From JBALVT01 sp045110675 (GTDB taxonomy: Bacteria; Pseudomonadota; Gammaproteobacteria; Pseudomonadales; Halieaceae): a stretch of DNA of 50,466 nucleotides. Numbering within the stretch: the first letter of the stretch is position 1; every line of letters begins with the position of its first letter. A model generated the notes under the pieces. That model did not search any database. It was not told where the DNA came from and was given only the letters and a program-made list of their open reading frames with translations. The stretch covers positions 1-50,466 of the forward strand of contig JBGCGJ010000055.1 in the NCBI GenBank assembly GCA_045110675.1, read 5' to 3'. A program made the position numbers and the translations under genes. This document shows, piece after piece, positions 32,848-41,744 of this stretch.

Positions 32848-35499
32848 TTAAACTGTTGTTGGATCAACTTTGTCCGCAGAAATGCCAAGTGCACGCATGG
32901 CTTTCGCCACCACACCGACCTCAATGGTACCTTCATCTGAAAGAGCCTTCAGGGTTGCGATGACGACATACTCACGGCTCACTTCAAAGAATTTTCTCAG
33001 TTTGTCACGGGTATCACTGCGTCCAAACCCGTCTGTCCCCAACACGACGTAGCGACCCGGCACAAATTCGCGCAGCTGATCAGCATAGGACTTCATGTAA
33101 TCCGTAGCGGCAATAAAAGGGCCTGACTCACCTTGCAACTCACTGGTAACAAACGGGGTTTTCGCCTCCTCCTCTGGATGGAGCAAATTCCACCGAACTA
33201 CCGACTTGCCTTCGCGGTGCAATTCATTGACGCTGGTTAAGCTCCAAACGTCGGCCGCAACTTCATAATCCTTTTCGAGAATTTCTGCGGCGGCTTCCAC
33301 TTCGCGCAAAATAGTCCCACCGCCAAGCAGCTGCACTTTGGGTTTATTTTTCAAAGTAGAGCTTTTCAAGCGATACATTCCCTTGATGATATTTTCTTCC
33401 ACACCTTGAGGCATTTCCGGGTGGAAATAGTTTTCGTTCATCGTGGTGATGTAATAAAACTTGTTCTGACCCTCCTCATACATCTTGCGCATACCGTCCT
33501 GAATAATGACCGCCAGTTCGAACGCATAGGCCGGATCATAGCTTACACAGTTGGGAATGGTGCCTGCCAAAATATGGCTGTGACCATCCTGATGCTGCAA
33601 GCCCTCGCCGTTCAGTGTCGTGCGCCCGGCAGTAGCACCGATGAGAAAACCTCTGGCCTGGCTGTCTCCGGCCGCCCAAGCCAAGTCCCCGATCCTTTGA
33701 AAACCGAACATGGAATAAAAGATATAGAAAGGAATCATCGGGTAGCCATGAGTACTGTAGGAAGTTGCCGCCGCAATCCAGGCTGAAAACGCACCCGCTT
33801 CATTGATACCCTCTTCGAGAATCTGGCCTTTCTCATCTTCTTTGTAAAACATGATCTGCCCAGAATCGTGAGGGGTATAACGCTGTCCCACCGAGGAGTA
33901 GATACCCAGCTGGCGGAACATACCTTCCATCCCGAAAGTACGCGCTTCATCGGGAATAATCGGTACTACTCGCTCACCCAGTTCTTTGTTCTTCACCAAA
34001 CTGGAGAGAATACGAACAAACGCCATGGTGGTAGAGATCTGTCGTTTACCACTGCTTTTGAGCTGGCTATCAAAATCTGCGATGGGAGGTGTGGGAAAGG
34101 TTTCAATATCATCCTGTCGGGAGGGTATTGGACCACCGAGTTCGGCTCTGCGCTGGTTCATATAACGCATTTCCGGGCTATCGGGGGAAGGACGATAATA
34201 GGGAACATCTTTCAGCTCGGAATCGCTAATGGGAATACCAAAGCGATCGCGAAACGCCTGCAGGCTCTCCATATCCAGTTTTTTCAGGGAGTGAGTTTCG
34301 TTATTGGCTTCCCCGGCCTCGCCCATACCGTAGCCCTTAACCGTCATTGCGAGAATGACCGTGGGGCGTTCTCTTTGGGCGACGGCTTCGGCATAGGCAG
34401 CGTACACTTTATAGGGGTCGTGGCCGCCTCGATTGAGGTACATGATGTCGTCGTCGGACAAGTCGGAAACCAATTCAAGCAACTCCGGGTACTTCCCAAA
34501 GAAGTGCTCGCGGGTATAAGCCCCACCGTTGTATTTGTAGTTTTGCAATTCTCCGTCGCAGACCTCATCCATGCGCTGTTGCAGCAATCCCGTGGTGTCT
34601 TTTTCTAGCAGAGGGTCCCACTTGCGCCCCCAGATGACTTTAATGACATCCCACCCGGCCCCGCGAAATACGCCCTCAAGTTCCTGGATAATTTTGCCAT
34701 TGCCACGTACCGGACCATCCAAACGCTGTAAATTGCAGTTAATCACAAAGGTCAAACTACCCAGTCGCTCTCGGCCGGCCAGTGAAATTGCGCCGAGAGA
34801 TTCCGGCTCATCGCATTCACCGTCACCCATGAAGCACCAGACATTCCGATCTCCGTGATCCACCAGCCCGCGACTTTGTTGATACTTCATAACCCTGGCC
34901 TGGTAAATCGCCTGGATTGGGCCCAACCCCATAGAGACCGTTGGAAACTGCCAGTAGTCGGGCATCAACCAGGGGTGGGGATAGGAAGACAGGCCGTGGC
35001 CGTCGACTTCGCGTCGAAAATTGTCGAGCAGGTCTTCGTCAAAGCGCCCTTCAAGGTACGACCGAGCATACATGCCAGGTGCACTGTGGCCCTGGTAAAA
35101 AATCAAGTCACCACCCAGTGGACTATCGGCACCGCGGAAAAAGTAGTTGAAGCCAATGTCGTACAAAGTCGCGCTAGAGGAAAAACTGGAGATATGACCA
35201 CCGAGACCTTCATCGTTATCATTGGCGCGCATTACCATCGCCAGAGCATTCCATCGCACCAGAGATCGCACTCGCCGCTCCATGAACAAGTCTCCAGGCA
35301 TCGCTTTTTCGTCTTTCGGTGCTATGGAGTTACGAAACGGTGTAGTGATGGCCGTGGGAAGTCGAGTGCCGATATCCACCGCGTGTTTGGCCAGTTCAGT
35401 GAGGATATAAGAAGCGCGCTCTGGGCCGCTGTGCTTCATTACCGCGTCGAGGGCGTCAAACCACTCATGCGTTTCAATGGGATCCTGATCTTCAGTCAT
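32848..35499 (-). CDS. aceE: Pyruvate dehydrogenase E1 component, homodimeric
   Basis: An 883-aa ThDP-dependent E1 of the homodimeric gammaproteobacterial type, which decarboxylates pyruvate and acetylates the E2 lipoyl groups. Visible: GGHISSFSSSATLYDIGFNYFFRG and YYQGHSAPGMYARSYLEGR-like segments (here FYQGHSAPGMYARS), and the ThDP motif GDGECDEPESLGAISLAGRERLGSLTFVINCNLQRLDGPVRGN. It ends in the transketolase C-terminal domain with GTDGFGRSDTRDKLRKFFEV. GGAGA about ten bases upstream supports the ATG. It leads the aceE-aceF-kinase operon. Confidence 0.97.
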   Translation of the reverse strand: MTEDQDPIETHEWFDALDAVMKHSGPERASYILTELAKHAVDIGTRLPTAITTPFRNSIAPKDEKAMPGDLFMERRVRSLVRWNALAMVMRANDNDEGLGGHISSFSSSATLYDIGFNYFFRGADSPLGGDLIFYQGHSAPGMYARSYLEGRFDEDLLDNFRREVDGHGLSSYPHPWLMPDYWQFPTVSMGLGPIQAIYQARVMKYQQSRGLVDHGDRNVWCFMGDGECDEPESLGAISLAGRERLGSLTFVINCNLQRLDGPVRGNGKIIQELEGVFRGAGWDVIKVIWGRKWDPLLEKDTTGLLQQRMDEVCDGELQNYKYNGGAYTREHFFGKYPELLELVSDLSDDDIMYLNRGGHDPYKVYAAYAEAVAQRERPTVILAMTVKGYGMGEAGEANNETHSLKKLDMESLQAFRDRFGIPISDSELKDVPYYRPSPDSPEMRYMNQRRAELGGPIPSRQDDIETFPTPPIADFDSQLKSSGKRQISTTMAFVRILSSLVKNKELGERVVPIIPDEARTFGMEGMFRQLGIYSSVGQRYTPHDSGQIMFYKEDEKGQILEEGINEAGAFSAWIAAATSYSTHGYPMIPFYIFYSMFGFQRIGDLAWAAGDSQARGFLIGATAGRTTLNGEGLQHQDGHSHILAGTIPNCVSYDPAYAFELAVIIQDGMRKMYEEGQNKFYYITTMNENYFHPEMPQGVEENIIKGMYRLKSSTLKNKPKVQLLGGGTILREVEAAAEILEKDYEVAADVWSLTSVNELHREGKSVVRWNLLHPEEEAKTPFVTSELQGESGPFIAATDYMKSYADQLREFVPGRYVVLGTDGFGRSDTRDKLRKFFEVSREYVVIATLKALSDEGTIEVGVVAKAMRALGISADKVDPTTV

Positions 35500-35557
35500 A
35501 CTGGCTACTTCTCCGGGTCATCACGAAAGGTTCTATTGAATGCAAACATCAACTACA

Positions 35558-35708
35558 TTCCAAATTAGAACCAATAAACTTCACGTATTCGATTTAGTAT
35601 AGGTTAAGTTCCAGCAGTTGCTGGTATTTTAATCACCTTATAATCACAGTTGGTAAAAACATTACACCAGACAACGTCAAATTAATATACAAGTTCTAAA
35701 TTGGAACT
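35558..35708. promoter_or_regulatory. aceE upstream region with three palindromic elements
   Basis: In the 313 bp between aceE and the M16 protease gene I see TTCCAAATTAGAA (35558-35570) and AGTTCTAAATTGGAACT (35692-35708), near-palindromes of one pattern (TTCYAA-AT-TRGAA). Between them is the perfect palindrome CCAGCAGTTGCTGG (35611-35624), next to a TATACT-type -10 (35601-35596, minus strand). A TTGGTAAAA stretch (35650-35658) resembles half a PdhR box. These are candidate operators; no pdhR gene is in the window. Confidence 0.45.
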
Positions 35709-35757
35709 ATTAATATGGCCATGTTTCCGAATTATTCCGCCAAAAAATCAAAAAAAA

Positions 35758-35775
35758 AGCGCTCTTGAGAGCACT
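35758..35775 (-). terminator. Strong hairpin terminator after the M16 protease gene
   Basis: AGCGCTCT-TG-AGAGCACT makes a 7-8 bp stem with one G-T pair and a tiny loop. On the minus strand it is followed by a run of eight T. It lies 38 bp beyond the M16 stop codon. A short T run on the other side (TTTTT) means it could also work on plus-strand transcripts. Confidence 0.8.
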
Positions 35776-35812
35776 TTTTGTAAATTTACTACCGGAGGTT
35801 GGCCTGAACACA

Positions 35813-38668
35813 TTAGTTAATTTGAAAGAACCTGTGCCCCTCTTTTATTTCGGATGCAGTATCAAAATGTTGGAAATCACCGGCTGGCAAGTCACCCCAT
35901 TTTCCAGGCGCGATAACCTGCAAAGAGTGCCTTTCGTCGAGGAAAACAGCCTGGAAATATTGAGACCAGCTTTCCTGGGATAATCCCTCAACGGCCTTCG
36001 CCATGGTTTCCCTTCCGGAGAAATCACTTTGCTTCTTGGCAATGGACTGCCAGTAGAATTCAGCTCTGTCCCAAATATTTTTATCGGGCCTTAAAATATC
36101 GCTCAGCAAAGCTTGTTTGTGTCTCTCGAATTGTTCGCTATTCAGACTCTGCTCTACGCCACCGATAAAATCGTCCATTGCCGCGGCTACATCAGCAGCG
36201 CTCGCATTGGGAGACTGAATCAACATGACGAGACCCGGGACGTCCAACTGGGGCCAGGCAAACGCACTAGCCACGTAACCCAGTTGTTGCTCTGTTCGCA
36301 ACTGCTGAAAAAAACCCGACTTCATAATCTGCGCGGTTAGTGCGACCGCTGCGCGATCCTCCCAGGAATTACCCGCGCCCTGTAAATACCAGGCGACAAC
36401 AGAGTCATCGTGCGGAACATCAACTTGATACTGCAGCGACTCATTACTATCAAGGCGCAACACCTTTAACGCCGGAATGTTTACGTCGGCTTGATCGGGC
36501 AGCAAGCGGGAGAGCACTGCAGAAACGCGAGTTACGGCTTCGAAATCATAGTTTCCATAAATCAATGCCTCCGCTTCTGCGCTGCGCCAAAAAGACTGCT
36601 GGTACCGATCGAGATCAACCTGATCGATTTGCTCAAGCGCTTCAATTAATGGCTTCTCACCCCATTCACCGTACAGCAGTGATTCTCGCAGATCCGCAAT
36701 CACCTGGCTGCTCGGCCTAGCGGCAATCGCATTTTCAAGACTTCTAATCATGTCCTTGCGGATATTGGTAAAACGCTTGGCATCGAATTCAGACGTTTTA
36801 ATCGTCGCCAGAAGTTGCTCAAGCAATATGGCTTGTTTGTCATTGTAACCACTGACTCGCAAACTAATTCCCTGGGCGTGCTTGTAAAGGTCGAATCGTA
36901 ATCCCGCCAACAAAGCCGGATAAGCAAACTCGTTGACCGAGTCCTTCAGGAGTGCTGTGTACAAAACCGCCGCTGCAGTTTGTCGCGCGGTTTTTCCCAC
37001 TTCGCTGGAGCGAAAATTAATATAAGTTGCCCCCTTGGGAATACGAAATTCTTCGTCTTGCTGAAACCAAATTTTCTGGCGGGGTTGCTCCAGAGCAAGC
37101 TGCGGAACAGCGGAATTGTCTGCGGAAATCGGCTTTAAACTGACATCTTCTGCTATAAAATTATTCGGCGTAGGCAAGCTAAGAGCACTGATACCGACAT
37201 CGCTGCGCCAGTTGGCGAACTCTTCGGGACTTACAGTCTCGGCGGAGTAGGGAACTTCGTAGTACTTGGAAACTCTATCGGTTTCGGCCAGCTGATCGCT
37301 GAACGTAACCAGAGCATTTTCGGGTACAAGAGCACTCAGCAGTTTCTCAAACATATCCGCGTCATACTCCCGCATTAAAGAAGGACCGCGCAAAACATCC
37401 CGGGGCTTGTAAACGTGCATACCGCTGACCAGACCACTGACATAGCCCATAGGCTCCGGCGATGAGCGAAACCTAAAGCCCAAATCTGCCAACTGCGACT
37501 GTTCATCATATAGCCATTGCTTCGACCCCTCTTCGCGCAACATATCCATGTAGGCAAAAACGAGCTGTAAAACCCGCTCATAGTTCTGAGCGCCAGCTTC
37601 GGTGAGAGAAACGCTGATACTAAACAACGACCCCCCGCGCCATGCCAGTCCGGCACCCGCCCCCAACCCCTCAGCCAAACCCTCAGCCTTCAGAGATGAA
37701 AGGAGGCTGCCCTTACCTTCATGGCCCACCAAATTACCTAAATAAGACAGCGGTTTCGTCTCGTAGGCCAAGCGGTAATCTGCGATCGGGAAAGCCACTT
37801 GCAGTTGGCGTAAAGTCGCCTGAGGCTGCACCTGCACCAACAATGGCAGGCTTGAAAACAGAGGTTCTTCAATATCGTCGTATTCAAAGGATTTATTGGG
37901 AACAGCACTAAAAATGGGACGTACGAGTGCTTCCAATTCATCCAGGGTTTGGGAACCCAGCACTGCAAGTTTCATCTGATTCGCGGAATAGTGTTTCTCA
38001 TAAAACTTCAGTAAATCATCCCGCACTTTAGCGCCGGGGCGATCGGCTAAAGTGTCTAAAGATCCCACCGTAAACTGGCTGAAAGGATGGTCCGGGTTCA
38101 TTATTTCCTGAACGACATCCAGACCTCGTCGACCGTCACTCTTCAAACCCATCTGGTACTCTGCCTCAACCGCATTTTTTTCGCGCTCGACATATTGCGC
38201 GTCAAAACGAGGGGCAATAAAGAATTGCCCAAAACGATCCAGGGCCTCGGGTAAAAAAGCTTCGTTGATATCAAAGAAGTAATTGGTGTGTTCGAGACTG
38301 GTGTAGGCATTCCGATTGCCGCCATGTTCAGTAATAAACTCTTCATACTCGGCAGCATTGGGATACTTATCGGTGCCCAAGAACAGCATATGCTCCAGAA
38401 AATGCGCCAGACCACCTCTTCCCGGAGGATTGTCACCGCTGCCGACACGCACATCGAGGGCTGCAGCAGCCTTTTTGGTTTCAGGATCGGAGATCAGTAA
38501 AACTTGGAGGTCGTTGTCCAGCGTGATGAATCGATACTCATTATCATCATTGGGGCTTTTAACCGGTGTTAGACCAGAGCCACTGAGAGTTGAACAGGAA
38601 ACTAAAACCAGACACGCTAAAACAGGCAGTAGGACTTTCACGCCCTTACCGAAATACAACGAGGACAT
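35813..38668 (-). CDS. M16 (insulinase/pitrilysin-type) zinc protease, lipoprotein
   Basis: A 951-aa periplasmic zinc endopeptidase related to protease III (Ptr) and insulysin. The signal peptide ends in LVLVSC, a lipobox, so it is membrane-anchored. The inverted zinc motif HFLEHMLFLGTDKYP (HxxEH, about residues 84-98) is followed by NRNAYTSLEHTNYFFD and the third ligand Glu in EKNAVEAEYQMG. Four homologous M16 domains follow, with RTEQQLGYVASAF in the last third. It lies 23 bp after the AI-2E-type permease gene and is the last gene of that operon. Confidence 0.92.
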   Translation of the reverse strand: MSSLYFGKGVKVLLPVLACLVLVSCSTLSGSGLTPVKSPNDDNEYRFITLDNDLQVLLISDPETKKAAAALDVRVGSGDNPPGRGGLAHFLEHMLFLGTDKYPNAAEYEEFITEHGGNRNAYTSLEHTNYFFDINEAFLPEALDRFGQFFIAPRFDAQYVEREKNAVEAEYQMGLKSDGRRGLDVVQEIMNPDHPFSQFTVGSLDTLADRPGAKVRDDLLKFYEKHYSANQMKLAVLGSQTLDELEALVRPIFSAVPNKSFEYDDIEEPLFSSLPLLVQVQPQATLRQLQVAFPIADYRLAYETKPLSYLGNLVGHEGKGSLLSSLKAEGLAEGLGAGAGLAWRGGSLFSISVSLTEAGAQNYERVLQLVFAYMDMLREEGSKQWLYDEQSQLADLGFRFRSSPEPMGYVSGLVSGMHVYKPRDVLRGPSLMREYDADMFEKLLSALVPENALVTFSDQLAETDRVSKYYEVPYSAETVSPEEFANWRSDVGISALSLPTPNNFIAEDVSLKPISADNSAVPQLALEQPRQKIWFQQDEEFRIPKGATYINFRSSEVGKTARQTAAAVLYTALLKDSVNEFAYPALLAGLRFDLYKHAQGISLRVSGYNDKQAILLEQLLATIKTSEFDAKRFTNIRKDMIRSLENAIAARPSSQVIADLRESLLYGEWGEKPLIEALEQIDQVDLDRYQQSFWRSAEAEALIYGNYDFEAVTRVSAVLSRLLPDQADVNIPALKVLRLDSNESLQYQVDVPHDDSVVAWYLQGAGNSWEDRAAVALTAQIMKSGFFQQLRTEQQLGYVASAFAWPQLDVPGLVMLIQSPNASAADVAAAMDDFIGGVEQSLNSEQFERHKQALLSDILRPDKNIWDRAEFYWQSIAKKQSDFSGRETMAKAVEGLSQESWSQYFQAVFLDERHSLQVIAPGKWGDLPAGDFQHFDTASEIKEGHRFFQIN

Positions 38669-38691
38669 CTATAACTCCATCGATTAAAAGA

Positions 38692-39786
38692 TCAATTTTC
38701 GTCTGAGGGAGGCACAATATCCAATTCGACCTCTACCGGTTTTGGCGAGGGCCAGGCATTGATAATCGCTTTGATCAGCGTAGCCAGAGGAATTGCAAAG
38801 AATACTCCCCACAACCCCCAAATGCCGCCAAAGAACAACACGGCCAAAATAATGGCGACTGGGTGGAGATTGACCGCCTCAGAAAAAAGCAGGGGAACCA
38901 GAACATTTCCGTCGAGCCCCTGAATAATAATATAGACAAGAAATACGTAATAAAATTCACTCGTGAAGCCCCACTGGAAGAATCCAACAAGAACAACAGG
39001 TAAGGTGACGAGCATCGCACCTATATAAGGAACAATAACAGACAGGCCGACCAACAGGGCCAACAACGCCGCGTAATTCAACCCCAACCAGCTAAAGCAC
39101 ACATAACTCGTGGCTCCCACAATGAGAATTTCCACGACTTTTCCGCGCGCATAATTAGCCACCTGCATATCCATTTCCACGTAAATTTTTTGCAGGAGTG
39201 GCCGCTCTTCAGGCAAGAAGTTAGCCAACCAGGTGAGAATTTGCTCCCTGTCTTTAAGAAAGAAGAACACCAGAATGGGAACTAGCACCATGTACACCAT
39301 CAAGGTCAGAATACTCGGAATGGTACCGAGGATTCGGGTGACTATGGTCTGTCCGAGTCCGGCCAACTCCGTTTGTGCCATGTCGACAAACTGACCGAGT
39401 TGCCCTTCTCCCAACACGCCCGGGTATCGTTCCAGCAATACCAATAGTAAATCTTGGCCCCGCTCGAGCATGCGCGGCATTTCAGCTGCCAGAGCCAACA
39501 ACTGGCGCCAGGCCAGAGGAAGCAATCCCAGGGTGATGCCAAAGAACGCCCCGACAAAAACCAAAAAGGAGACGGTAAAACCCAGCCACTGGGGCAATCC
39601 GTAAGCCTGAAGCTTGGACGAAAGCCCCTGCATCAAATAGGCTAAGACCAGGGAAGCCAGCAGCGGCACCAACACATTTCCAATGGTCATAAAGGCCAAA
39701 ACGCACAGGGCGATCAATACCAATAGCAGTATCGATTCCTCCTCGAAGAGGTAGCGCTCATACCATTTTTGAAAAATGCTTAACAT
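38692..39786 (-). CDS. AI-2E/PerM family permease
   Basis: A 364-aa polytopic inner-membrane protein. Membrane segments appear at about 17-60 (two), 65-90, 155-180 and several between 215 and 345. Family phrases are present: LLGTIPSILTLMVYMVLVPILVFFFLKDRE and IQGLDGNVLVPLLFSEAVNLHPVAIILAVLFFGGIWGLWGVFFAIPLATLIKAI. Members are implicated in export of autoinducer-2 or in Na+/H+ exchange; the role here is unknown. It follows tusA by 45 bp and precedes the M16 protease. The tusA-permease-protease order beside a BepA-type gene recurs in gammaproteobacteria. Confidence 0.87.
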   Translation of the reverse strand: MLSIFQKWYERYLFEEESILLLVLIALCVLAFMTIGNVLVPLLASLVLAYLMQGLSSKLQAYGLPQWLGFTVSFLVFVGAFFGITLGLLPLAWRQLLALAAEMPRMLERGQDLLLVLLERYPGVLGEGQLGQFVDMAQTELAGLGQTIVTRILGTIPSILTLMVYMVLVPILVFFFLKDREQILTWLANFLPEERPLLQKIYVEMDMQVANYARGKVVEILIVGATSYVCFSWLGLNYAALLALLVGLSVIVPYIGAMLVTLPVVLVGFFQWGFTSEFYYVFLVYIIIQGLDGNVLVPLLFSEAVNLHPVAIILAVLFFGGIWGLWGVFFAIPLATLIKAIINAWPSPKPVEVELDIVPPSDEN

Positions 39787-39831
39787 GTGTGGCCCCAGAT
39801 GCTCAGAATTAAAAGCTCGCCCGCAATTAAA

Positions 39832-40065
39832 TCAGGACTTTTGTAGTAAATGAATATACACGCCATCGCGTTCTTCGGAAGATAACAAAGTATGCCCCGA
39901 CAACTCTGCGAATACAGCAAAATCTCTAACAGATCCCTGGTCGGTCGCCTGAATTCTCAGGGTTTGGCCAGAACTCATCCCGTTGAGTGCCCGTTTAGCT
40001 TTTAACAGTGGCATGGGACACAGCAGGCCGATAGCGTCCAGTTCGACGCAGTTTAACTCACTCAT
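39832..40065 (-). CDS. TusA/SirA/YedF family sulfur-carrier-like protein
   Basis: A 77-aa protein starting MSELNCVELDAIGLLCPMPLLKAKRAL. The CPxP motif (CPMP) holds the Cys that carries persulfide sulfur in TusA. The two-layer alpha/beta fold (about 1-75) with DQGSVRDFAVFAELSGHTLL is typical of the family. An in-frame ATG at 40083 would add MMWNRS, which is not family-like; I use 40065. It is the first gene of the tusA-permease-M16 operon, divergent from the BepA-like gene. Confidence 0.85.
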   Translation of the reverse strand: MSELNCVELDAIGLLCPMPLLKAKRALNGMSSGQTLRIQATDQGSVRDFAVFAELSGHTLLSSEERDGVYIHLLQKS

Positions 40066-40097
40066 ACTTCGATTCCACATCAAGCTACAATTGTCAC

Positions 40098-40128
40098 ATT
40101 ATAAAACGTTTTCGCCTGCAGTTATCAA
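40098..40128 (-). promoter_or_regulatory. Putative promoter of the tusA operon
   Basis: On the minus strand TTGATA (40128-40123) and a perfect TATAAT (40103-40098) are separated by 19 bp, slightly longer than ideal. A start point near 40091 would leave a 5' leader of about 26 bases before the tusA ATG. Confidence 0.45.
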
Positions 40129-40267
40129 AAGCCGTGAACTTTCCGAACCGCCAGTACTCTATGAAAGTTAAGCTGTGCGTTTAGCCACAAGCCAGTGGCA
40201 TAGAGTACAATGGGCAATGAGTTCCTACATCTGGCAAAGAGCGGCAACACCCCGAGTGAAAACCTTA

Positions 40268-41725
40268 ATGCGAGTATCGAAAGTGTCGAGATGCCTGATC
40301 CAGCTGTCGCTGGTCTCGATGGTGTTCTCGATAAGCTCCACAAACGCGAATGAGCTAAAACTGCCCAACTTGGGAGAGTCCAGCACCAGTTTGTTTTCTT
40401 CCGAGTATGAACACCAACTCGGCAGAGCTTGGCTGCGAGCTTTTCGCTCTCAAGTTCCTACGGTGGAAGACCCGTTACTCCAAGACTATCTGGAATCCTT
40501 GATCTACCGCCTGGCAAATCACAGCCAGTTGGAAGACCGCCGGCTAGAAGTTGTGATAGTGGATAATCCGACAATTAATGCCTTCGCGGTGCCCGGCGGC
40601 GTCATAGGGATTCACAACGGCCTGCTAATGTACGCCCAGTCAGAAGACGAATTGGCAACAGTGTTGGCTCACGAAATTGCCCACCTGAGCCAGCGCCATT
40701 TCTCCCGGGGAGTTGAATACCAGAGACAGCAGACACCCCTCAACCTTGCGGCAATGCTCGCTAGCTTTGCCCTGATAGCAGTCGCCGGAGGAGACGCTGG
40801 CATAGCGGCACTTTCGGCGACACAGGCCTTGGCACAGGACAACGCGCTGCGCTACAGCAGAGGCAATGAGGCAGAGGCTGATCGCGTGGGCATGACGACG
40901 ATGGTTGCGGCTGGCTTGGATCCACACGCGGCACCGGTAATGTTCGAACGTATGTTACAGGCCTCGCGATATGCCCGGGGCAATCGAATTCCTGAATTTT
41001 TGCGCTCGCACCCGCTGTCCAAAAATCGTATCGCAGACACCAAAAATCGCGCGCGAGAGTATCCGAAAACCATACGTTCACCCAATCTTACCTATCAGTT
41101 AATGCGCGCGCGGGTGGCTAATCAACTAGCCAACACCCCCTCCGAGGCGGTCCAGAAGTTTCGAGGAGAGCTGGACGGTTCACCCAATTCTATCGAAGCG
41201 ACCAGCTATGGTTTGGTTCTGGCGCTAACCGATGCCGGACGAACCGACGAGGCCCGCACAGAATTGAACGAGCTGTGGTCAAAGGATGTCGACAGGCTAG
41301 AGTACATTGTGGCAGATGCTGAAATTGATCTGGTTAAAAATGAACCTGGTATCGCCGCCGAGAAACTGGCTAATCAGCTGAGGGTCTCTCCGGGAAACCA
41401 CGCCCTGACCATGGTCTACGCCAGGGCACTCATGAAAGATCAAAAGCCACATATCGCTGAGGAGGTTTTGATTGAGCAGTCGAAGCGAAATGCAGGGGAC
41501 CCCGCTTTGTGGTATTTACTGGCAGAGGTTCAGGGTCTGTCTGGAAACATTATCGGTCTACATCAGTCACGCGCCGAGTATTTTATTCTCAATGGCATTC
41601 TCGATCAGGCAGAAAAGCAGCTGACGTACGCGTTAAAGCTAACCAAAGGTGATTTTGTAACCACTGCAAAACTTCACCAGCGTATTGCGGACATAAGCAC
41701 GATACGCGAGAACATGGATTTCTAA
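40268..41725 (+). CDS. M48 family metalloprotease with TPR domain, BepA-like
   Basis: A 485-aa periplasmic zinc protease resembling BepA (YfgC), which assists or degrades outer-membrane proteins such as LptD. A signal peptide (MRVSKVSRCLIQLSLVSMVFSISSTNA) precedes the catalytic domain with HEIAHLSQRH (HExxH) and the third ligand in RGNEAEADRVG. The motif PGGVIGIHNGLL is typical, as is FLRSHPLSKNRIADTKNRA. The C-terminal 180 residues are TPR-like. The longest frame starts at 40175, but ATG 40268 gives the proper signal peptide. Confidence 0.9.
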   Translation: MRVSKVSRCLIQLSLVSMVFSISSTNANELKLPNLGESSTSLFSSEYEHQLGRAWLRAFRSQVPTVEDPLLQDYLESLIYRLANHSQLEDRRLEVVIVDNPTINAFAVPGGVIGIHNGLLMYAQSEDELATVLAHEIAHLSQRHFSRGVEYQRQQTPLNLAAMLASFALIAVAGGDAGIAALSATQALAQDNALRYSRGNEAEADRVGMTTMVAAGLDPHAAPVMFERMLQASRYARGNRIPEFLRSHPLSKNRIADTKNRAREYPKTIRSPNLTYQLMRARVANQLANTPSEAVQKFRGELDGSPNSIEATSYGLVLALTDAGRTDEARTELNELWSKDVDRLEYIVADAEIDLVKNEPGIAAEKLANQLRVSPGNHALTMVYARALMKDQKPHIAEEVLIEQSKRNAGDPALWYLLAEVQGLSGNIIGLHQSRAEYFILNGILDQAEKQLTYALKLTKGDFVTTAKLHQRIADISTIRENMDF

Positions 41726-41744
41726 AGCACACGCCGCTTAGGGA

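Noticed and set aside
33868..35568. Long plus-strand ORFs (246 and 237 codons) opposite aceE
   Set aside because: They are antisense to a strongly conserved enzyme and contain no recognisable motif.
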